Assembly: GCF_000143415.4 (NCBI RefSeq)
Contig: NW_003314330.1
Span: forward strand, 836,089-900,088
Direction: 5' to 3'
Origin: Selaginella moellendorffii
Lineage: Eukaryota > Streptophyta > Lycopodiopsida > Selaginellales > Selaginellaceae
Length of the DNA: 64,000 bases
This document shows positions 54,657-64,000 of this stretch, piece after piece. A program made the position numbers and the translations under genes. The notes under the pieces are model-generated. The model had not been told where the DNA came from. It did not search any database and was given only the letters and a program-made list of their open reading frames with translations. Within the stretch, counting starts at the first letter, position 1, and each line of letters opens with the position of its first letter.

Positions 54657-56017
54657 TCAAAAACCATTGATCCACATTGGCAACAGGTTCCCACTCAAAT
54701 CTGCCATCTGCACCGAGCCATTGTCGTTGACATTCACCACCACGTAAGGGCCCAGCCACCGTATCTTGAGTTTTCCTGGCCACTTCCAAAACTTGCTGTC
54801 ATACAACAGCACCAAATCCCCTATTGCAAACTTTCGCTCTCGAATATGATCATCATGCCATTTCTTCCTCCGCTTCTGCAGTGCCTCTCTAGCTTGAAAT
54901 GCCAGCAGCCTCATCTCATCCAATCGTTCTAGCTCGTTCAACCTCTGCTGTATGGCACCGTCCCAGTCCATAGCATGCTCCACACCCATCCTCAAGGCTG
55001 GAACTTCAAGCTCCACCGGCAATAGTGCTACCTGCCCATAAACCAACTGAAAAGGTGAGAACTGAGTGGTCACCTAAAAAGCAACCTGATACGCCCAGAC
55101 TGCATCCAACAGGCGCTTATCCCAATCCATCCGAGAAGCTGAGCAGGTTTTAGTAACAATCTGGCAAAGAGTTCCATTTGTACACTCCACTTGACCATTG
55201 CAATGCGGGTAGTAAGGAGTAGACTTCGAGTGATAAACTCCATAAGTTTCTGTCAATGCTGCCACTGCCTCGTTCAAGAAGTGTGTACCCCGATCACTCA
55301 CCAGTTCAAGGGGAACTCCAAACCGTGTAATTATCTGCTCATAAAAAAACTCCGCCACCTTCTTACCAGTATCCTCCCATAGAACCTTCACCTCAGACCA
55401 TTTTGTAACGTAATCAGTGCAGACTAGTACATACTTATAACCTGTCCGTCGAGCTGGAGGAAACGGTCCGCAAAAATCAATTCCCCATTTTTCAAACGGC
55501 ATCACCGGCAACAGTGGATGAAGAGGCTGGTAGTCAGCTTATCAGGCTTCCCTGCTTGCTGATAGGGGTCACAGGTTTTGACGTAGTACATAACCTCCTT
55601 CCTCAATGTTGGCCACCAATATCCAGCTCTACAAATAATCTCCACTGGCACTTCTGTTCCAAAGTGGCCTCCATATGCCGAGTCATGGCATGCCACTATC
55701 ACCTTAGTCGTCTCATGTGGTAGCAAACACCGCCTCAATACGTTATCTCGTCCAATCCAGTACAATACACCACCAACCATTGTGTAGAGTCGGCTCTGCA
55801 ACAAAAGCTGTCGCTGCTGCTGGTTATTCAACCCTGCCGGATACTCGCCATTGCCAAGAAACTTAACCATCTTGGCATACCAGTCCGACACCGTTTCAAA
55901 TTGGAAGATAGGTGCGTCTAGCAAATCATCCTCTACGCCTACCTCCTCATCACTGTCCTGTGGTGGCAGCCTCGATAAGTGATCCGGCATCTGATGGCTG
56001 CTTCCAGGTTTCAACAC
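54657..56017 (-). pseudogene. Integrase region of the LTR element
   Basis: Readable in three frame pieces. The zinc-binding H2C2 part is C-H-D-S-A-Y-G-G-H-F-G then Y-W-W-P-T-L-R-K-E-V and C-D-P-Y-Q-Q (one cysteine changed in context). The DDE core has W-G-I-D-F-C-G-P-F, L-V-S-D-R-G-T-H-F and Y-Y-P-H-C-N-G-Q-V-E, so all three catalytic acids are kept. The carboxy part has F-A-I-G-D-L-V-L-L-Y-D-S-K and L-K-I-R-W-L-G-P-Y-V-V. Stops at about 55074 and 55512 break it. Confidence 0.9.
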
Positions 56018-56158
56018 AATCTGGAACTGAAATTCCTAGAGCAGCAACAGCCAACGTGTGATTCTTCCCATCTTGCATGGCTTCCCTATTAAATACTTCA
56101 GTGCCTGATGATCGAGGAAAAACACGAACTCCTTGCCGAGTAGATAATGCCAGTATTG

Positions 56159-57910
56159 CTAGATCGCATAGATCATGCCGAGTCCTTCCCTCTCAGTTTC
56201 TGAATAGCTCTTCTCAGCCGTCGAAAGTTGACGGCTGCTATAACATATTGGATGATCTGCTCGTCCATCTGAGCGTTGACATAGCACCACACCAATTGCC
56301 ACAACTGATGCATCCACATGAACGTGGAAATCCAGTTCCAATTTGGCATCTTCAGAATCGGCGTGTTCGCCAGTGCCAGTTTCAAGCGTTGGAAGGCTGC
56401 CTCACATGCAACTGTCCACTCATATTTAGCCCCCTTCTTCAACAGACTAGTCAAAGGTAGAGCTTTCTCAGCGAAGTTCCTCATGAAACAGCGGTGATAT
56501 CCCAAATGCCTAGGAAATGCCTGCAGTTGCTTCACAGTCTCTGGTGACACTAGCTACATGATCACCTATGTCTTGGCTGGATTGACAGCTAAACCTTCTC
56601 TTGACACTATCCAACCCAACAACACTCCATGCGTTACCAAGAACTGACACTTGAACGGGTTGAGAGAAATCCCAAATGCTATTTATGGAAAGTGTCTAGA
56701 TTGCAAATTTGGACACGGGACGAACACCATTGTGTTCAGGCCGATCTCTACATTCCGTAGATATGCCAAATGAGCAAATCTAGACACTTTCCATAAATAG
56801 CATTTGGGACCGAAATGAGACTAACACAAAGGGCATGATAGCAAGGGTGTTTGGCAGACACGGTAAGCTATCATTTAGCGATATTGAAGGACTAGTCTCA
56901 ATACGCGAGGGTTTTTGCCAAGCTAGTGCAAGACAGAGCAAAAGAGAACTAAAAAGCTGTGCCAAGTATGCTTGGCCAAATAGACACTTAGGAATTCCGT
57001 CCTTATGCTCATCCGGCCAAGTACAGATGTTAAGTCCAATTTACTAACACTTGGACAAGAGGGGCCAATAAAGGGAACCAGTAGTACCGACCTCCTGCCG
57101 TCATGGCAGTAAGGAAAGAGTGCCTGTAAGGACTGGTCGACAAGTATCTTTTGATACCCGAAGTCATATTCGCGACACTTAGTGCTGGCAGCGCTCAAAA
57201 CACTTCTCGAGTAGGCCTTCATGCGCCAACTCGCTCCCATAGACACTGAAGTTGTCAAGGAATACTTCCATAAACTCTTGCATGTACGGCTGGAAAGCTG
57301 CTGTGACGACCCGCTGAAAGGTAGCAAGTGCATTACACAGGCCGAAAGGCATAACTTTGTAGGCGTAGCAGCCCCACTCAGTCACAAACGTGGTTTTGAG
57401 CTGATCCTCTTCTGCTATCTGCACTTGGTTATAGCCGCTGAATCCGTCAAGGAAGGAATAAAGCTCGTGTCCCACCACAGCATCAAGTACCATGTCAGTG
57501 AAGGGCAGAGGGAAGCCGTCCTTCTCAGTCACCTCGTTCAGCTTCCAGTAATCCACACAAACTCACAGCTGACCATTCTTTTTCGGCACCACCACAATCG
57601 GAGACAGCCATTGGCTTGTTTCCACCTCGTAAATAAACCCAGCTTGCAGCAACTTCTCCAGCTCCTCTCGAACAGTCTTGGAGTAATTCGGGTTCATCCT
57701 ATACGGCCACTGCTGAATAGGCACTGCTCCTGGCTTGAGAATGATCCGGTGCTGAGCCAGCTTCACATCCACACCTCGCATGTCTCTATAAGACCATGCA
57801 AACACGTCGAGGTACCTGTAAAAAAGGCGCCTCAACCTCTCCTTAACTTGGACAGGCAAGTTAGCTCCGACCTTCACCACCTTTTCCTCCTCGGCTGATC
57901 TGAGGTTCAT
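56159..57910 (-). pseudogene. Reverse transcriptase and RNase H region of the LTR element
   Basis: RT pieces: S-Q-W-L-S-P-I-V-V-V-P-K-K-N-G-Q-L, D-Y-W-K-L-N-E-V-T, F-L-D-G-F-S-G-Y-N-Q, M-P-F-G-L-C-N-A-L-A-T-F-Q-R and V-F-L-D-N-F-S-V-Y-G, where the usual Y-x-D-D is F-L-D-N, an inactivating change. About 500 bp of foreign sequence interrupts the RT after E-R-C-Q-H. After it, Q-A-F-P-R-H-L-G-Y-H-R and the RNase H block (H-V-D-A-S-V-V-A-I-G-V-V-L-C-Q, Y-S-S-R-Q-L-S-T-A-E-K-S-Y) follow in another frame. Confidence 0.9.
56670..57178. mobile_element. Insertion with a long hairpin inside the reverse transcriptase
   Basis: About 500 bp with no similarity to retroelement coding sequence. Its left part is a nearly perfect inverted repeat: arm 56670-56704 (TCCCAAATGCTATTTATGG...) and arm 56774-56809 in reverse complement, loop about 70 bp. 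The remainder, 56810-57178, ends next to 'cactta' on the plus strand (CACTAAGTG on the complement). No transposase. Probably a non-autonomous DNA element or two nested ones; boundaries are approximate. Confidence 0.6.
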
Positions 57911-57925
57911 CTCTTCGACAATCGG

Positions 57926-59320
57926 CTAAGCTGTGTATCGGCTACTACCTCGTCCTCCAGGCTGGATCGCTGGCTCTTCATCAATCTTCAGAACGGAACC
58001 ATCTATAACTTCGGAATAAAAATGGTGGGGAAACTGCTGCAGTTGTTCCTGCTCCACTACTGGCTCCAAGGCCTCAACCTGAACCATTCCACAGCTCACA
58101 TCACCACCAAACAACCAATGCTTGAGTCGATCGCTCACTGTTCCATCTTCAAAAGGTGACAGCAGCAGGGCATTGTAGCCAGAGTAGGGCTCCACAGCTG
58201 CAGCCTCCATTGAACTCTCATCATTCGACTGACTTTGCTCCGAACACACCTCACTCATACGCTCTCCTTTTTCTGACCCAGTCGTGGTATCACTGCTGTC
58301 ATCGATCCCATCCACTATCAGCTCACACGCCACTGGAGTCCAGGCTGGCCTCCTCCTCGTCTGAACTTGGATAGTGCGCAACTCGTTTCCATCTCCAATC
58401 GTAATAGTCCTCTTCAGCCAACTCTGATCTACCCAGGCCTGTAACAGCCACGGTCTTCCCAAAAGAATTGGATAATCCAGCTCGTGTCCAACCATCCTCA
58501 GCACCACGTAATCAACATAAAAGATAAAACTGGCAATCTCCGTCTTCACTCCAGTAAGTACACCAACCAGTCTCGAGTGAGAATGGTTTGCCATGCGGAC
58601 ACGAAAATGAACTGGAGACAGCTGCTCCAAACCAAGTTTCGACACCATCTACTCAGGCATTACGTTGATGGCAGCACCTCCGTCAATCACGCACCCCTTC
58701 AAGTGCTGACCTGAAATCTCTGCATCTATAATCAGATTCTCTGCTTCAATCATCGGCCATGCTGCGTTCACTACCACCTCTCGATGGGCCTTGACTGCTG
58801 TGGCCACCACTTTCCTTAGACTTGGTGCCAGCTGCAGTAATTGTGTGAATGTGATACTCGGCTTCTGATTCTCCAAGTCCTTGAGCACGTCGTAGGGCTG
58901 AGTTTCTAGATTCAGCACTTGCTTATACCGGCGAGATCTCTGCTGGCCCATCTTCAATGGCTCGCCCCCACAATGTTCCTTGAATACCTTTGCCAGCCGC
59001 TGCAGCATCAAGATGCCCACCTTCCTCATAACCTCTTGCGGATCCATTCCACCACTCATCTGGTTCGTGTCCATTTCCTTGCCGTCATTAGGGCACTGAA
59101 TAGTCCCCGTGATATTCTTTGTGAGATCTCCGCCATCAGCTATCAGCACATCCTGAATGCCGCCTCCTTCCATGCCCACCTTTTCCTTGTGGCACTGCTC
59201 CTTCCTGTTTCGGCGAGCTATCATCTCTAGATCCCCCCAAGTATGCATCCGCTCATATCCCTGTTCATCCCTTGTTCCCGGCTCATCTCGGATGTACAAC
59301 CCGCGGTCCCTCTGCTGCAA
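57926..59320 (-). pseudogene. Protease region of the LTR element
   Basis: A passage with L-I-I-D-A-E-I-S-G-Q-H-L-K-G-C-V-I-D-G-G-A-A-I-N-V-M-P holds the retropepsin active site, with D-G-G instead of D-T/S-G. A stop follows two codons later, then V-L-R-M-V-G-H-E-L-D-Y-P-I-L-L-G-R-P-W-L, the flap and second conserved block. A long low-complexity linker leads to the reverse transcriptase. Confidence 0.85.
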
Positions 59321-59519
59321 CTATGCTTGTGTGTTGACATTCCACACAGGTGTGTCCGCTTGTAACTCTTCAGAATTCACGAAAATGGCTTTAGTGTCCA
59401 CCACCTCTTTTCCCTTGTCCTGATTCTGACGCTGATTCGGCACTTGCAAGCGGTAGGGGCAATCCTCCTGCCGATGAAGCCCCTGTGTTTGGCATATCCC
59501 ATAGATTGGCTGATACTCT

Positions 59520-60914
59520 TCAGACTTCTATGCATTCAGACAGTTTGGCGCGATATGTCCAGGTTCCCCACCCCCAGTAGCACACTATTGGACCTCGGCC
59601 TTGGCCTCCGCCTCTGCCTCCGAACATTCCCATCCGGCCGCCACCTCGGCCTCCACTGACAGTCTGCTGCAGCATTGGCCCCGAGTTCTGTACGGCCCCT
59701 GAAGCTCCTACGTTAAAAACCAGGTACATCTTATACTGCTGTGGAAATTGTTGTTGAACCTGCTGCTGTGGAAATTGTTGTTGATGGTGAAATTGTGGTT
59801 GAACATAATAGCTTGCGACTACAGGTTGCTGCTGGAACTTGGGCGTCACACGAGTTGGATGAAAAAAGCACTTCTTAGGCTTGTGGCCGAACTTCCCACA
59901 ATACGAACAAGGAGCTTTTGCCAGAACCAGATTCGGACACTCACTAGGATAGTGGCCATATCCTTGACACTTAATGCACCAGATCTCAGCTCTCTCATGC
60001 ACTGGCCGAGTTGGAGCTCCCAAACCCTGAACCAGACTCACTTGGAGTTCCGCCATCTTCTTGGTAAGTGTCTCCACCACATCTTCTTTCACTTTCGTGA
60101 GTTGGCTCTCAAATCCAGTCGTGTTTACTGCAAGTAACTGGAGAACTGATGGTTGGACTGGAATCAAAGGTGGAGCTGCTACTGCTCCAAGCACACCAAT
60201 CTGGTACTATGCAATATTCGGTGAGAACAAGTTACCATATGTTGCTGCTGGAGCTGCAGCTGCAACATTCCGTGACGCCATCCAGGCCTGTTCCCATGTT
60301 GCTGCATGCTCCATTGCTGCGTTCAAATCTGCCGGTCTCTGCACCTTCACATGGAACCCAATCTCAAATGGCAACCCATTCAAGAACCAGCAGACTTGGT
60401 CATCAGCAGTAGGCTGTGGATCTTTCCTTGCGAGCAGCCTCTTGTAGCGAAGAACGTAATTTTGCAATGTCTCTCCAGGTAACAATTGAATTGAATTTAG
60501 CTCGTCACTGATACGCTGCTTGAATCCCATAGGATGGAAAGCATTGAGAAATGCCGTTTTGATGTCTGCCCAGGCTGCAAAAGCTGTTGCTGCATTCACC
60601 TGACCATACCACTCTGTTGTTGCTCCCAGCAACATTGCTGGAAACAAACAGACTCTCACAACATCTCCTTGCTCCTGATTTGCTGTGCTGATATTTTCGA
60701 AAGTAGTTACGTGAGCATCTGGATCGTCAGTCTGTGTAAACGTTAGATACTTCATCCTTGCGTTGGCAGGCTGTGCCATTTGAGGATTTACTGCTTGAGG
60801 TGTGGGCAAGGCTGGTTCAAATGGCCCCCACTCCTCCCAATTCAAACTTGAGTCCAAAGTCCTCGGACTAGTTTCAGGACTAGTTTCAAGCGAGTTCTGT
60901 AACAGTCTCCTCAC
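59520..60914 (-). pseudogene. Gag region of the LTR element with two zinc knuckles
   Basis: Capsid-like part 60914-60207 (K-T-A-F-L-N-A-F-H-P, E-T-L-Q-N-Y-V-L-R-Y-K-R-L, L-N-G-L-P-F-E-I-G) ends in a stop at 60207-60209. The nucleocapsid part continues at 60194-59520 with W-C-I-K-C-Q-G-Y-G-H-Y-P-S-E-C (CCHC) and C-S-Y-C-G-K-F-G-H-K-P-K-K-C, then a Gln-rich and Gly/Arg-rich tail. One point change appears to separate the two halves. Confidence 0.88.
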
Positions 60915-61124
60915 TGCTCATTCAGAACAGCCTCGATTCTGCTCTACCCTCCTAGTAGAAAAATATAGAAAATTATCCCAGTTCGAGGATTTATCTGCCA
61001 GACCGAGAACCAACTGCGGCAAGGATGCTTACTACAGATGCCCGCAGATGACTGGCCTTTTCCTCAGGCCCAGTTTACTACACAGTTACTGCGACTAAGC
61101 CCTCTCAGCTAACGCACCAAAACA

Positions 61125-61662
61125 TGTCAGGAAAAATACATGACAACAAAGAAAGACAGGAAAGACTCAAGGCTTGTATTTTAGCAGTAACTACAAATCA
61201 CTCATACTAAGTGTGTTGGGCTTGCAGTAACTCCTCTATGATCATGGTGATGGGATCTTGACGGCCTATGAGAGGTCCCACCATCTTCGAGCAGAAAGAA
61301 CTCAAGAACCAAAGAGAGAAAACAAGAATTGTAAAATAATTGAATGGCGGTACCTAATTTTCAAACTACCAAAAATTTAAACACCACCAACGTCTGAGAT
61401 TTTTCCAGCTAATCCACAACTTTGATCGACTTGATTTCACCACCAAAGAACTTCCCTTGATAAGATTTTCAACTTCATAAAAAACAACTTCTTCAAATTC
61501 TCACTTCTGAAATCCATCATTTTTTCTCTCTCTAGTCAGAATATTCCCAAGAAACTTCTTCAGCGAGCTTCTTCATTTTTCACCTTTTTCTAGCTCAAAA
61601 ATACATCAGTACTTACAAAAATAACCTCAAGTGTGAAAATACAACCATATATATAGTTAACA
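61125..61662 (-). repeat. 5' LTR of the Ty3/gypsy-type element
   Basis: 538 bp. On the element's own strand it starts TGTTAAC and ends CCTGACA. An AT-rich 'tatatatagtt' run near its start on this strand may be the TATA region, although position within an LTR normally lies further in. Confidence 0.92.
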
Positions 61663-62190
61663 TCCACCTATAGAGTATAAAGTGGATGACTTAGTGTTAG
61701 TTTGTTTTCTCAATCTTATGATACATAGTTTATCTAAGAGGATCTTTGCTCAATGGAAAAGATTGTATTGGGTGTTGTGGCAAGTGGGATTGCAAGTTTA
61801 TGAGGTTTAGCATGACATCTAACAAATTGATCCTTTACAAATTGTACATGTGTAACAATTAAAACACTTCATACAAAGAAATAATAAATAACTAGCACTA
61901 CTTATAAATTCACTAATACCTTTTCTTGATATTCCTTTAGATCCCAACCTATCAACAAGAGAACTTTAACAATCTTCCATTATTCCAAAAGGATGGGATG
62001 ATATGAAGTCCAAGTGTATGGCTACAATACCATATCCTAATATTAACATAGTGGGATTTTGATAATTGTTATATTGGTTTAAATCTAGACTACTTGCTCT
62101 TGTATATAAATTAAGGTTTTTAGGCTAATTAATATATAAATTTTTGTATTTCATTTCTATATTCCATGTACTCATAGTTTTAATTTATTT
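61663..62190 (+). mobile_element. Right half of the old Ty3-type retroelement
   Basis: It begins with the duplicated TCCAC and continues Y-K-V-D-D-L-V-L-V-C-F-L-N and F-A-Q-W-K-R-L-Y-W-V-L-W-Q-V, the usual carboxy-terminal integrase pattern (basic residue, G/D-D-L-V-L, then W-x-G/R-x-Y). The direct repeat at 62022-62180 matches 51392-51545. Confidence 0.55.
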
Positions 62191-62534
62191 CAGATTGATA
62201 TTAAGAAATAAAAATAAAAATTTCAATAGAATAAATATTTTTCCAGATTTATAGTGTAAGCTAAGAAATTCTTGAGTTGTTAATTCTACATGAATCACTA
62301 GTTAAAAGATGAAATCTTTAGTAAGTTTATTATTATGCAGTGATAGATAAAAGTAGAAAAAATAAACTTTTGTAATATAAAAATAATGCATTATAATAAA
62401 AATTTATTTAAAGGTGCTATTTCAACTATGAAGCATTAAAAAATTTATTATTGATGGTTTTGGTAATAAAGATGATGAAAAAATTATAAATAGCTTTACA
62501 TAAATCTCATTTTGAATAATAGAAAAGTAGCATA

Positions 62535-62594
<60 letters not shown>

Positions 62595-63566
62595 CATTGC
62601 ATGACAATTTTTGAAATATATAAATATTTGTTTTTTTTAATAACTTAAAAATTAGTGGTATTTTTACCCAAAAATTAAATAAAATACAAAGAGTAATGCA
62701 TTTTTTATTTAATATAACACAAAAATAGTTTATTAATTACTCATTCATATTTAGCATAATATGAATATTGGTTTTCTACTACTACTAACAATAAGAAATA
62801 AACTATACAGTTATTATTGATGCGATTGATACATGGTTTTGTGTCAAGCATAACCTTGATATTTATTTCTTTCACTTTTAATAATTTATTGCATTACTAA
62901 AACTATTATATTCTTTTTATCTTTTCCCTAGAGTATTCTATTTTAGTGTTTTTCTGAAAAAAATCATGGCATTTTCTCCTTTTTCCAAATGATGAAAATA
63001 CTTAAAATTTTAATAATTAAATAAATAAATTTACTGCAATTAAGAAATTAAATTCCTGAAAAAATTAATAAAAAAGCTTGAACATTGAGATCACAACTAA
63101 ATTAAACTTTGAGGAATTAGAATGTTAAGAGAATGCTTACTAGAAACAAAAGTTTTCAACAAAATCTTAAAATTATTCTCAAAAACTCGATAAGAGTTGT
63201 TTTGCAAACAATAACAAAGCAGGAAAGAGAAGCACAAATAAAAACTTGCTTCATTCTTTCTAAACCTATTAACAGAAAATATCTCAAAAACAATTGGAAT
63301 TGACCAACAATTAGTTCCTATAGTTCTTCCAACTTGAATGTTGAGATCTATGCTACAACTGAATCAAACTTGAGAAATCAGAACGTTAAGAGAATGCTTC
63401 CAGAAACACAAGTGCAAGCTGTGACTGGATGATTCGTCTGAGCAAGTGTCAAAGCTCTACAAAACTTTAATAAGGTGGAAAGTATCCACAAGCACTTTAA
63501 TTGCGAGCGATCAGAGGACACCACAGTTTAGTGATAATACAAACGCTTTAATGCTTTTTCCGATTC
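62191..63566. other. AT-rich intergenic DNA with an (AT)n run
   Basis: No gene readable. An uninterrupted AT/TA alternation spans about 62541-62589. A passage at about 63060-63190 is partly repeated at 63330-63420 ('attgagatc...aactaaattaaactt...gaatgttaagagaatgctt'), a short diverged duplication. Confidence 0.55.
62541..62589. repeat. (AT)n microsatellite
   Basis: About 24 AT units in a row, the longest simple repeat in the window. Confidence 0.95.
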
Positions 63567-63783
63567 TTAACGGAGTGTTGCGACAGGCGCTTCATGGCAC
63601 CTAAAGAAATCTGTGTGTCTCTGGATAGAGAAAAATAAAAAGAAATAACACGAAACTTTTCCTTTCAAGAATCAGCACTGAGAGTGCGTACCTTCTGTAG
63701 ATGTAAAGCCCAGTGTAGAATAACAGCACAATCAAGACAGTGAAGAAGCAAGCTGCGTAGTAAACAGGTTGATTTCCCCTGTG
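63567..63783 (-). CDS. Last exons of a membrane protein gene continuing past the right edge (partial)
   Basis: On the complement, exon 63783-63692 (acceptor TTCAG, 92 nt) reads H-R-G-N-Q-P-V-Y-Y-A-A-C-F-F-T-V-L-I-V-L-L-F-Y-T-G-L-Y-I-Y-R, a membrane helix with a following Arg. It splices to 63600-63567 (acceptor TTTAG), giving R-C-H-E-A-P-V-A-T-L-R and a TAA. The upstream exon is probably within 63850-63960 but its borders are ambiguous. A type I protein with a short cytosolic tail fits. Family not recognised. Confidence 0.45.
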
Positions 63784-64000
63784 CTGAAGAACCGAAAAAA
63801 CCCAACTTTTAGACAAGGAGATATCAAAACTTTTGTGGCTTACTCCACTTCCTCGAGGAAAGTAGCTCCTCTTCCCTGGCTTGCAGCTGTGAGCGTCGCA
63901 AAATTGTCGTAGGAAAAAATCTGGGAACAAGCTTGCGGATGAGGAATGAATTTATGAAAGAAGCGTTAGATGGACAGACCATTGAGGCGCGTTGCCTGTG

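Larger units (their letters stand above)
53632..61662 (-). mobile_element. Ty3/gypsy-type LTR retrotransposon, minus orientation, nested
   Basis: LTRs at 53632-54179 and 61125-61662 share about all of their length (10-bp deletion in the second), begin TGTCAGG on this strand and end TTAACA or TTGATA. The 5-bp target duplication TCCAC is present at 53627-53631 and 61663-61667. Internal frames on the minus strand run gag, zinc knuckles, protease, reverse transcriptase, RNase H, integrase, the Ty3 order. Several stops and frameshifts and an insertion into the reverse transcriptase make it non-autonomous now. The integrase has no chromodomain-like tail; the WGIDFCGPFPP start resembles Athila/Tat-group elements. 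A primer-site candidate TGGTGCGTT follows the 5' LTR at 61120-61112 (complement). Confidence 0.93.

Noticed and set aside
62541-62607. Frame encoding an Ile-Tyr repeat peptide
   Set aside because: It is only the translation of an (AT)n microsatellite.
63783-63960. Alternative reading ending L-E-E-V-D-T-G-E-I-N-L for the gene at the right edge
   Set aside because: It would use a strong donor at the GTAAGC near 63843 but terminates soon after; the membrane-helix frame with a phase-matched last exon fits better. The issue cannot be settled without the sequence to the right.

Overview
The window looks like nuclear DNA of a lycophyte, most likely Selaginella (inference). Reasons: plant-only families (RETICULATA-related, KRP, B3, plastid CPN20, plastid-type GET3), very short introns of about 45-75 nt with GT-AG borders, three long intronless PPR genes, plant-type tRNAs, and compact gene islands separated by AT-rich, transposon-filled stretches.

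Layout. 1-5.2 kb: decayed LINE, AT-rich repeats, and a Hint-domain gene lacking a clear first exon. 5.4-12.7 kb: gene island with a GT77-like glycosyltransferase, tubulin cofactor C, a PPR protein, plastid co-chaperonin CPN20 and a DUF308-like membrane protein. 13-17.5 kb: two Hint-gene relics, a B3-domain gene, and an intact Hint-domain gene on the minus strand. 17.5-20.4 kb: repeats, then two U2AF35-like pseudogenes facing each other. 20.9-31 kb: a GH5 beta-mannanase, the complete 30-exon clathrin heavy chain gene, and a decayed tandem copy of its 3' end. 31-38.7 kb: tRNA genes and relics interleaved with a duplicated small secreted Cys-rich protein, a 965-residue PPR protein and a RING-H2 protein. 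38.9-51.2 kb: GET3 homologue, KRP-type CDK inhibitor with an E2F site upstream, tRNA-Leu, a third PPR gene and a RETICULATA-related gene. 51.4-62.2 kb: an old Ty3-type element split by a younger 8-kb Ty3/gypsy-type element that has both LTRs and a 5-bp target duplication. The right edge holds the 3' end of a membrane-protein gene.

The most unusual content is the Hint family. The intact gene (complement of 16526-17545, five exons, 262 residues) encodes a signal peptide, a 23-residue segment with four cysteines, and then a Hedgehog-type Hog/Hint module that opens with Cys-Phe-Pro-Gly-Asp, carries a Ser-Pro-Leu-His block and ends in a hydrophobic tail. If it autoprocesses like Hedgehog, the released product would be a very small disulfide-rich peptide, possibly lipid-modified. 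A second copy (4289-5234) keeps the same phases and the same lengths for the three internal exons, and two relics show local expansion of the family. Elsewhere the genes are mostly housekeeping (membrane traffic, plastid protein folding, cell-cycle control) and show no functional clustering.
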